The notes beneath the pieces were generated by a model. The model worked only from the letters and a program-made list of their open reading frames with translations, searched no databases and had not been told where the DNA came from. Made by a program: the position numbers and the translations under genes. DNA of 6,521 bases, taken from assembly GCA_902489225.1 (NCBI GenBank), contig CABTZA010000103.1, forward strand, positions 1-6,521, read 5' to 3'. Shown here in pieces: positions 1-5,443 of the stretch (position 1 is the first letter of the stretch; each line of letters opens with the position of its first letter). Source of the stretch: an uncultured Collinsella sp. (GTDB lineage: Bacteria; Actinomycetota; Coriobacteriia; Coriobacteriales; Coriobacteriaceae).

Positions 1-75
1 CAGGATCAACTCCTGCGGCCCCGCCTGGCAAGTGCGCGGATGTGTCCGCCAATCTGCGGCTGATGTTACGTGCCG

Positions 76-918
76 CTACGCGATGGTCGCGGTGTAGGAG
101 GCGACGTCCTCATAGGAATCGGTCAGGTAGGCGTCGATGCCGATGGTCGTATTGACGAGGTCGTCAAGGCTGTCAAGCTCGCCGCTCGAGAACGTGAATT
201 CCTCGGTGGCGTTGGTGCCGGGCATCAGGTGAGCCGAGAACCAGGGTTCCTTCATGGTGCCGTTGACGTTGGTCTTGCCGGAAGGAGCGTAGAAGGTCAG
301 GTCCTTGTCGCTCTTGTTGGTGATGTTGACGACAAAGCCGATGTCGCCCCAGTCGTCCTTGAACTTCTCGGTGATGGTGATGGTGCACAGGTCGTCATCG
401 GCGACGGTGACGGCGGGGGAGATTTCGATGCTCTGGACGTCGTCGTCTTCGACGGCCTCATCGATCTCTTCTTCCTTCTCGGCGTTCTCGCGATCCTTCT
501 TCACCGTACCGGACAGATCCTTGTCGGACTTCGTAAAGATAAGCTTGTCGCCTTCCACCTCGAGGACGAGCTTGTCGTCCTTGAGCTTCAGGTCGTGCGA
601 CTCATCTTCGGCGGTAATCGTTACGGTGGTGGCGTCCTTGGCCTCCCATTTCAGGTCGGCGATCTCAAGGAACATGTCGAGGACGCCCGTGCCGTCTTCG
701 TCGAGGATCAGGATACAGTTGAGGCCCCACTCCTTGAGCATATCCATGTACTCATCGGTGAGCTCTTCGCCGTCCAAGGTTCCACCCGAGTACTGCCAGC
801 TGCCGACGAAGTTGGCCTTGGGGTCTTTGCCGCCGCCGCTGCAGCCCGTCAGGGCAAAGGCGAGCGCCAGGACGCATGTCAGAAATGCGAGTACGGACTT
901 TTTGAACGTTGTCTTCAT
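76..918 (-). CDS. Secreted lipoprotein of unknown function, 280 aa
   Basis: The protein begins with a lipoprotein signal peptide: lysines at residues 2-7, a hydrophobic core at about 9-22, then the lipobox LTGC with the lipidated cysteine at residue 26 and a GSGG-type spacer. Export and anchoring on the outer face of the membrane follow from this. Residues about 37-130 form a beta-rich module starting FVGSWQYSGG, resembling small lipocalin-like lipoprotein domains. A charged acidic linker follows at about 140-160 (EKEEEIDEAVEDDD). Residues about 165-280 form a second beta module with FVVNITNKSDKDLTF and a later PGTNATEEFTF, the pattern of the Ig-like DUF4352/DUF5067-type domains of Gram-positive lipoproteins. 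The ATG is fixed by a strong AAGGAGG at 924-930, five bases upstream. It is the last gene of the minus-strand cluster, 80 bases after the SPFH gene and behind a hairpin. Domain names are judged from pattern only; function is unknown. Confidence 0.9.
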   Translation of the reverse strand: MKTTFKKSVLAFLTCVLALAFALTGCSGGGKDPKANFVGSWQYSGGTLDGEELTDEYMDMLKEWGLNCILILDEDGTGVLDMFLEIADLKWEAKDATTVTITAEDESHDLKLKDDKLVLEVEGDKLIFTKSDKDLSGTVKKDRENAEKEEEIDEAVEDDDVQSIEISPAVTVADDDLCTITITEKFKDDWGDIGFVVNITNKSDKDLTFYAPSGKTNVNGTMKEPWFSAHLMPGTNATEEFTFSSGELDSLDDLVNTTIGIDAYLTDSYEDVASYTATIA

Positions 919-957
919 GGTGTCCTCCTTTATCGAACGAAACCCATAGAAGCAAAT

Positions 958-979
958 GCGGGGGTGGCGGAACCCCCGC
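958..979 (-). terminator. GC-rich hairpin before the lipoprotein gene (attenuator or weak terminator)
   Basis: Arms at 958-965 (GCGGGGGT) and 972-979 (ACCCCCGC) are perfectly complementary over 8 bp, with a 6-base loop. On the minus strand the hairpin comes about 20 bases after the stop of the SPFH gene and is followed by CATTTGCTTCT, which is T-rich but not a proper T-run. It could be a leaky terminator or attenuator lowering lipoprotein expression relative to the upstream genes, or a stabilising 3' end. The pairing is seen; the function is inferred. Confidence 0.45.
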
Positions 980-998
980 CAATTACCAGATGGAGGGG

Positions 999-2240
999 CT
1001 AGGGCCTGGGCGTTCCGCAGTTGCTGCAGAACTTGCCGCCGTTTTCGCTACCGCAGTTGGGGCAGAACCACTTGGCCGGTGCCGGGGCGGGCGCGGGGCT
1101 GCCGCACTCGGAGCAGAACTTGCCGGTGTTGGTGGCGCCGCAGCTGCAGGTCCACGTGCCGGCCGCAGGTGCGGCGGCGGGAGCCGGTGCGGGGGCGGGA
1201 GCCGGAGCCGGCTGCGGGGCGGCCTGCTGCTGTGCCTGGCCGGCGGCGAACAGCTGGCTGGCATTCATGCCGCCCATGCCACCTGCCATGCCCATGCCCA
1301 TAAAGCCGGCCACTGCGCCGTTGGGGTTAGCGGCTGCCGCGCGCATCGCATCGCTCTGGGCGCTGGCGATGTTGGCTGCCGCCATGGTGGGATCGCGCAT
1401 GACCGCGGCTTTCTGCAGGTCCTTGATCATCTGCTCGTCCTCTTGCGAGGCGGCGATGGAGTTGACGCCAAAGCTCACGATCTCGACGCCACGCAGGTCA
1501 CGCCAGTCGGCAGAGAGGACCTCGTTGAGCGCACGGGCGAGCTCGGTGGTGTGGCCGGGGATGGCGCTGTAGCGGATGCCCATCTCCGAAATCTTGGCAA
1601 AGGCGGGCTGCAGGGCGGTGAGCAGCTCGGACTTAAGCTGGCTGTCGATCTTGTCGCGCGTATAGCTATCGGTCACGTTGCCGCACACGTTGGTGTAGAA
1701 CAGCAGCGGGTTGGTGATGCGATACGAATACTCGCCGTTGCAGCGCACGGAGATGTCGACGTCCAGGCCAATGTTGTTATCGACCACGCGGAAGGGCACG
1801 GGCGAGGCGGTGCCGTACTTGTTGCCGATGATCTCCTTGGTGTTGATGAAGTAGACGCGCTGGTCCTTGCCCGCGTCGCCGCCAAAGGTAAAGCGGCTGC
1901 CGATATTGGCGAAGGTCTCCTTGATGGAATCGCCCAGGTTGCCGCTAAAGACGCTCGGCTCGCTGCCGGTATCGAAGACGAACTCACCGGGCTCCAGCGC
2001 GACTTCGATGATCTTGCCGTTTTGCACCACGAGCATGCCCTGGCCGTCGTTGACGGCGATGACCGAGCCGTTGGAGATGACGTTGTCCTCGCCGCGCGTG
2101 TTGGAGCTGCGGCCACCGGTGCGTTTGCTGCCCTTGCAGGCCAAGACGTCAGCAGGCATCGATTCGCAGTAGATAAATTCCTTCCACTGGTCGGCCATGA
2201 CGCCGCCGGCAGCTCCCAATCCAGCTTTCAAGAGTCCCAT
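999..2240 (-). CDS. SPFH-domain protein with two C-terminal zinc ribbons (YdjI-like), 413 aa
   Basis: Residues about 15-290 match the bacterial SPFH family often labelled 'virion core protein', which includes Bacillus YdjI. Seen are an early MADQWKEFIYCESM block, a beta-rich core with VEIVSFGVNSIA, and a helical stretch about 265-300. SPFH proteins of the flotillin/stomatin group form membrane-associated oligomeric scaffolds. A Gly/Met-rich segment (about 308-325) and a Gln/Pro/Ala linker follow, with a Pro-Ala run at about 344-360 encoded by 1161-1211. Two zinc ribbons close the protein: C365, C367, C376, C379, and C393, C396, C405, C408. The first knuckle is CxC rather than CxxC. There is no signal peptide or clear membrane helix, so membrane contact would come through partners. 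The ATG at 2240 has AAGGA at 2249-2253, eight bases upstream, and lies 48 bases after the preceding gene. A scaffold role is inferred from the family. Confidence 0.9.
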   Translation of the reverse strand: MGLLKAGLGAAGGVMADQWKEFIYCESMPADVLACKGSKRTGGRSSNTRGEDNVISNGSVIAVNDGQGMLVVQNGKIIEVALEPGEFVFDTGSEPSVFSGNLGDSIKETFANIGSRFTFGGDAGKDQRVYFINTKEIIGNKYGTASPVPFRVVDNNIGLDVDISVRCNGEYSYRITNPLLFYTNVCGNVTDSYTRDKIDSQLKSELLTALQPAFAKISEMGIRYSAIPGHTTELARALNEVLSADWRDLRGVEIVSFGVNSIAASQEDEQMIKDLQKAAVMRDPTMAAANIASAQSDAMRAAAANPNGAVAGFMGMGMAGGMGGMNASQLFAAGQAQQQAAPQPAPAPAPAPAPAAAPAAGTWTCSCGATNTGKFCSECGSPAPAPAPAKWFCPNCGSENGGKFCSNCGTPRP

Positions 2241-2288
2241 GGTGATCTTCCTTTCTCGTCAAAGGCCGGGTGGTATTGGTTGGATTGC

Positions 2289-3611
2289 TTAGTCGTCCTT
2301 GTCGTCTTTCATGACAACGGTGGTCTCGGTGTGGCTGAAGATGTCGTGCTTCTCGGTCAGGTCGAGCTCGCCACAATACTCATCGGCATGGGTTGCTTCG
2401 TTGGCCGTCTTGAGCTGGCCTACCAGTAGCACGTCTCCGATAATCACGATGATCAGCGGCGCAATGATGTTGATGAGGATGCCCTCGATATCAAAGGTGA
2501 GGTAATCCGGATCGAAGGCGTATTCCCCCATAAAGAGAATCTGGGAGAGGATAAATCCGATCACAAAGAACAGCACCGAGGCGATGGCGAGCTTGGGCTT
2601 GGAGCAGGGGAGCTCGCCGACCAAGCGGCCGGTCTGGCCGTTCATGGCAAACAGGTAGCTCTTGCCGTTCCACGAGGTGGAGAGCATCCAGACGGGGAAC
2701 AGGGCGTAGTCGCTGTCTTCCCAGGTGTAGTCGAGCTGCTTGCTTTCGACCGTGGCATCGTCGTATTCGTCGACGACGGTCTCGCGCAGGGCCGAGATCG
2801 TGCTTTCTTCCATACGGCGCTCGGCGCGCGCCTTGCAGGTCTCGCAGTCCTCGTCGTAACGGTTGGCGATGTAGCCGGGCATATAGGCGACCGAGAACGG
2901 ACGCAGCGCGTCGTAGTCAAACGGCTCGATGGCATCCATGTGGCCGTCGGGCATCTTGGATGATCCGTCGACGGGCACGCGCTTAAACGAGATATTGCCC
3001 TTGCGATAGGCATCGTAGTGGTCGGTGGTCGTGACGGTGCGGTCGGATTCCTCGGTCACGGTCTCGTTGGTCGCGTCAAAGTGCACTTCGCCGTCAACGC
3101 GGGCGCCGTAGAGCCAAAACGGCACGTAGACACCTTGGACCTCGTCGATGTGGTTGCCGGTGACAAAGCTCTTGGGCAGCAAGATCTTGCCCTTGTAGTG
3201 TTCCTTGAGTGCGGCCGTGACGTCGTCGCGCCCGAGCTTAAACGGAATCACCAGGTCGGGCGAGAAGTCGCCAGAGAGCTGGCCGGGCGCCACGGCGGAG
3301 TTGCCGCAGTACGGGCAGGTGGTGACGGCGACGGTGCCGTCGGACACGAGCTCGGCGCCGCACGACGAGCAGATGTAGCCGGCGTTTTGGGCGAGCTCCT
3401 GCACCGCGTCGTCGGCGACGGGCTTTGGCGTTGCGGCTGCCGCATCGGCTTTGGCGTCGGCCTTGTCCTGGCGCTCGCGATAGAGGGCCTCGACTTCTTC
3501 GACTTCAAAGCGCGAGTCACAGTAGTCGCAGACGAGCTTTTGCTCGGCGCTTGCAAAATGCAAGGGGCCACCGCAGGCAGGGCACTGATAGTTAACGCTC
3601 TCGAAGGCCAT
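2289..3611 (-). CDS. TFIIB-type zinc-ribbon membrane protein (YdjG-like), 440 aa
   Basis: The N-terminus carries two four-cysteine zinc ribbons: C10, C13, C28, C31 (CPACGG...CDYC) and C81, C84, C99, C102 (CSSCGAE...CPYCGN), joined by an Ala/Lys/Asp-rich linker at 41-78. The central part has the hallmarks of the 'TFIIB-type zinc ribbon-containing protein' family, including VYVPFWLYGA (161-170), ALFPVWMLSTSWNGKSYLF (303-321) and MNGQTGRLVGELP (323-335). An extra CxxC sits at 256-259. Two hydrophobic helices, about 340-362 and 377-400, anchor the C-terminal part; a short acidic tail ends KDDKDD. The helicase or primosomal names often given to this family reflect only the zinc knuckles; no helicase motif is present. 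In Bacillus, the related YdjG works with YdjH and the SPFH protein YdjI at the membrane. The ATG at 3611 has AAGGA at 3618-3622; the gap to the upstream gene is 24 bases, so co-transcription is likely. Confidence 0.9.
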   Translation of the reverse strand: MAFESVNYQCPACGGPLHFASAEQKLVCDYCDSRFEVEEVEALYRERQDKADAKADAAAATPKPVADDAVQELAQNAGYICSSCGAELVSDGTVAVTTCPYCGNSAVAPGQLSGDFSPDLVIPFKLGRDDVTAALKEHYKGKILLPKSFVTGNHIDEVQGVYVPFWLYGARVDGEVHFDATNETVTEESDRTVTTTDHYDAYRKGNISFKRVPVDGSSKMPDGHMDAIEPFDYDALRPFSVAYMPGYIANRYDEDCETCKARAERRMEESTISALRETVVDEYDDATVESKQLDYTWEDSDYALFPVWMLSTSWNGKSYLFAMNGQTGRLVGELPCSKPKLAIASVLFFVIGFILSQILFMGEYAFDPDYLTFDIEGILINIIAPLIIVIIGDVLLVGQLKTANEATHADEYCGELDLTEKHDIFSHTETTVVMKDDKDD

Positions 3612-3635
3612 GATCGGTCCTTTCGCTGCCGGAGG

Positions 3636-4373
3636 CTATGCGCCGATGGCGCCGCCGCAGTATTCGCAGCGCCCACTGGCATCGGGAATGGTGGTGGCTC
3701 CGCAGAAGGGGCAGGTCACCGCGGTCTTGGGGGCCTTGGCGGCCACGACGCTGTCGCGCGTCTCCTGGCGCAGCTGCACCAGCGCGTCGCGGACCTCGGT
3801 TGCCTGGCGCTTGGCCTCGCGGTATTCGATGGAGCCGCGCTGATCGATGGTGGAGTCGTTCACGCGCAGGTTGATCTCGGTAAAGTACGGCGTGTTGACG
3901 TGAATGGTCAGGTTAAAGTCGTAATCCAGGTCGTAGCGCGGCGGGTTGTAGCTCTCGCGCTCGCCGTCCTTGGTCTCGCGATAGATCTCGGTGCGATGCT
4001 CGTCGATATCCATATCGCAGCCGAGTACCTGCGAGAACTCGATGATGTCGGGATTGGCGTCGCGCCAGCGGCTCTGCGAAGTGATGATCAGCAGGCCCGC
4101 GTCCTCATCGAGCATGATATTGGTGCGCCCGGCAGAAAGCGTGCGCGTGGGGTTGAACGAAGACAGGCGCTCGGCGTTGGCCTCGCGGTAGGCGAGTTGC
4201 TCACGGATGTCGTCCGCGGTGCTGGAGCGATAGCCGTGAAAGTAGGGGGAGAGCTTGCCGGCGCACTCTTTGCACAGGTAGCCTTCATTGATTTTTGTCT
4301 TACCTAGAAGTCCCAGCTCGGTACCGCAAATCGCGCACTCTTTCTTCTCGAACATCTTGTCAAAGAAGCCCAT
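3636..4373 (-). CDS. DUF4428-like protein with two zinc ribbons, 245 aa
   Basis: This is the first gene of the minus-strand cluster. An N-terminal zinc knuckle pair, C13-x2-C16 and C34-x2-C37, with the LGLLGKTKI segment between, matches the DUF4428 pattern. The middle (about 75-175) contains SRWRDANPDIIEFSQVLGCD and alternating beta-strand-like segments ending LDYDFNLTIHVNTPYFTEINL, a compact beta domain typical of DUF4428 companions. Residues about 180-215 form a charged helix (EYREAKRQATEVRDALVQLRQ). The C-terminus is a second ribbon: C221, C224, C236, C239. There is no signal peptide or membrane helix, so it is probably cytoplasmic and may dock onto the membrane partners encoded next. The ATG at 4373 has GGGAGG at 4379-4384, five bases away. 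Molecular function is unknown; membership in a zinc-ribbon/SPFH complex is inferred from context. Confidence 0.88.
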   Translation of the reverse strand: MGFFDKMFEKKECAICGTELGLLGKTKINEGYLCKECAGKLSPYFHGYRSSTADDIREQLAYREANAERLSSFNPTRTLSAGRTNIMLDEDAGLLIITSQSRWRDANPDIIEFSQVLGCDMDIDEHRTEIYRETKDGERESYNPPRYDLDYDFNLTIHVNTPYFTEINLRVNDSTIDQRGSIEYREAKRQATEVRDALVQLRQETRDSVVAAKAPKTAVTCPFCGATTIPDASGRCEYCGGAIGA

Positions 4374-4378
4374 GGCTG

Positions 4379-4419
4379 CCTCCCATCAACTGGTAGCGTG
4401 TGTCACTTTTGATGATGGG
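4379..4419 (-). promoter_or_regulatory. Possible leader hairpin overlapping the operon's first Shine-Dalgarno
   Basis: In the minus-strand transcript CCCATCA (complement of 4413-4419) can pair with TGATGGG (complement of 4382-4388). The second arm includes three bases of the GGGAGG ribosome binding site (4379-4384). The stem is 7 bp with a 24-base loop, so it is marginal in stability. It could modulate translation of the first zinc-ribbon gene if transcription starts upstream of 4419. The complementarity is seen; the regulation is speculative. Confidence 0.25.
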
Positions 4420-4491
4420 GGAGTGCGCGATCCTTCGCGATACCCAGACGGCTCAAGGAGTCTCCACAGCTGGGACACATGGCCCATTTTT

Positions 4492-4526
4492 GACTAGTCG
4501 CCGGGGACGTTCTTAAACGACTAGTC
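4492..4526. repeat. Hairpin A, stem with conserved 15-base loop motif
   Basis: Arms GACTAGTCG (4492-4500) and CGACTAGTC (4518-4526) are perfectly complementary over 9 bp. The loop is CC followed by GGGGACGTTCTTAAA (4503-4517). Each arm also contains the 8-bp self-palindrome GACTAGTC, so the two copies, 27 bp apart, could alternatively be protein-binding half-elements. It lacks a downstream T-run on either strand, so it is not a standard terminator. Confidence 0.75.
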
Positions 4527-4534
4527 GCTGGGCG

Positions 4535-4565
4535 CCACTCATTGGGGACGTACTTAAATGAGTGG
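4535..4565. repeat. Hairpin B, different stem with the same loop motif
   Basis: Arms CCACTCATT (4535-4543) and AATGAGTGG (4557-4565) are perfectly complementary over 9 bp. The 15-mer GGGGACGTACTTAAA at 4544-4558 differs from that in hairpin A at one position. Its stem is unrelated to that of hairpin A, yet the layout (arm, two bases, 15-mer, opposite arm) is the same, and the two 15-mers start 41 bases apart. Confidence 0.75.
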
Positions 4566-4691
4566 TAGTTGGAGACACTCCTTGCCGAGCTTGAGGCCGC
4601 GCGTGTCCCTTCTGGTCCATGAGGCTCAAAACCGCGGTGTGACGTGAACGGCTGGGGTCAAATTTGCAGCATTTCGAGCTCGGCTTCGATA

Positions 4692-4720
4692 TTGAGACTG
4701 GTTCTTTATTAAAATAGATT
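4692..4720 (+). promoter_or_regulatory. Candidate promoter for the membrane LuxR regulator
   Basis: TTGAGA (4692-4697, five of six matches to the -35 consensus) and TAGATT (4715-4720, four of six to the -10) are separated by 17 bases in a locally AT-rich patch. A start near 4727 would leave a leader of about 24 bases before the ATG at 4751. This is a consensus match only. Confidence 0.45.
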
Positions 4721-4750
4721 TCCAGACAATTGAGCGGCTGGGGGTTAACC

Positions 4751-5389
4751 ATGAGGGACATGGGAGACACAACCGCATATTTGCGTCGAGGCATTCGGGA
4801 GATTATATGCCTGGTGCTGTTCTTCTTCACGTTTTTGGCGTGCGAGTATCTTTTTGATGTGCGCATGGCCGAGTTCGTGTCTCCGAACGAGGTCGTTATT
4901 TATGAGAGCCTTGTCATCGGCGCGAGCGTGATTGGCTTTTTTGTGCGTCCCATTCTGTACTATCGCCGTCCCCATGCCATTGACGCGACGAGTGACGTCA
5001 CGGGCGTTTTGCTGGTGGCGGCATTGCTGCTGTTGATTATGGCGGTTCAGGTTGAGGTGGTAATTACCGGCGGTTTGGTGGCGTGCTGCGCGCTGGGCTA
5101 CTGCGGATCGACTGCTCATGCAAATTTTGCGAGGCGCTTTGCGCGAACGCCCTGCTTGGCGCGCGCCGCCGCACTTTCTTACGCCATGGGCGTTCTGGTG
5201 CAGGTTCTCAACCACATGGTGGTGCCTGTCGGCATTCCTCAGCAGGCTGTTCTGGTCGTCTGTGCGATCGCGCAGGTGGCGTTGCTCCACGGTGCCCGAC
5301 GCGCCAAGCTGCGCGACGAGTCCGATCCCAACTTTGAACCCAGTGCTGCCGGGCTTTCGGTAGATGCTCTGGAATATGGCGCCAAGTGA
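4751..5389 (+). CDS. N-terminal six-helix half of the membrane LuxR regulator, 212 aa
   Basis: This is the product if translation stops at the TGA. Hydrophobic helices lie at about 18-37, 48-71, 84-100, 102-119, 136-159 and 164-181, followed by a charged tail (GARRAKLRDESDPNFEPS) that would be cytoplasmic. It resembles the first bundle of an MFS-type fold, which in this regulator family is thought to act as a sensor. Alone it has no DNA-binding domain. I prefer ATG 4751, preceded by GGGGG at 4740-4744; an in-frame TTG at 4730 would add seven residues, and ATG 4760 is a further option. The stop is TGA, whereas the other ends seen here are TAG or TAA. Confidence 0.6.
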   Translation: MRDMGDTTAYLRRGIREIICLVLFFFTFLACEYLFDVRMAEFVSPNEVVIYESLVIGASVIGFFVRPILYYRRPHAIDATSDVTGVLLVAALLLLIMAVQVEVVITGGLVACCALGYCGSTAHANFARRFARTPCLARAAALSYAMGVLVQVLNHMVVPVGIPQQAVLVVCAIAQVALLHGARRAKLRDESDPNFEPSAAGLSVDALEYGAK

Positions 5390-5443
5390 CATGACGATCC
5401 CGAGGCAAAGGCGGCATTCCGCCGCGCCGTAGTTCGCCTGACC

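Larger units (their letters stand above)
4454..4584. repeat. Imperfect outer inverted repeat enclosing two hairpins; MITE- or BIME-like element
   Basis: CAAGGAGTCTCCA at 4454-4466 is the inverse of TGGAGACACTCCTTG at 4570-4584, apart from two extra bases in the right arm. Between these arms lie two separate hairpins (4492-4526 and 4535-4565). The nested layout within 131 bases, without any open frame, resembles a small non-autonomous palindromic element. No clear target-site duplication was found, so element boundaries are uncertain. Confidence 0.4.
4374..4750. other. Divergent intergenic region with repeats and a promoter candidate
   Basis: This stretch separates the minus-strand operon from the plus-strand regulator. 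It contains a possible leader hairpin next to the operon start, a nested repeat element (4454-4584), about 100 bases with nothing recognised, and a promoter candidate at 4692-4720. I found no convincing minus-strand promoter for the operon. No plausible gene lies in it; the open frames are short and have no ribosome binding site. Confidence 0.7.

Noticed and set aside
36..49. Small hairpin after the lipoprotein gene (GCGGA/TCCGC) as terminator
   Set aside because: Only five base pairs and no T-run follows on the minus strand.
929..957. Separate minus-strand promoter for the lipoprotein gene
   Set aside because: The only -10-like string (GATAAA) overlaps the Shine-Dalgarno, so a start there would remove the ribosome binding site; the -35 match is also poor.
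70..1002. 310-codon plus-strand open frame opposite the lipoprotein gene
   Set aside because: The minus strand carries a textbook lipoprotein signal peptide and strong Shine-Dalgarno; the plus product is low-complexity shadow.
909..2429. Long open frame on the plus strand, opposite the SPFH gene
   Set aside because: It is an antisense shadow of GC-rich codons. The minus strand there has a good ribosome binding site, an SPFH domain and two zinc ribbons; the plus product is a featureless Gly/Ala/Val/Asp-rich peptide.
3018..4307. 429-codon open frame on the plus strand, opposite the two upstream zinc-ribbon genes
   Set aside because: It spans the ends of two real minus-strand genes and the gap between them, lacks recognisable domains, and has no ribosome binding site.
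4487..4526. Intrinsic terminator from hairpin A and the adjacent T-run
   Set aside because: The TTTTT lies before the hairpin on the plus strand and becomes AAAAA after it on the minus strand, the wrong arrangement on both strands.
4492..4565. Two-unit CRISPR array
   Set aside because: The shared 15-mer is too short, only two copies exist, and the flanking segments form stems rather than spacers; no cas gene is present.
5387..5389. In-frame TGA read as selenocysteine
   Set aside because: The residue lies in a charged linker, not a redox site, and the short hairpin downstream does not look like a bacterial SECIS element.
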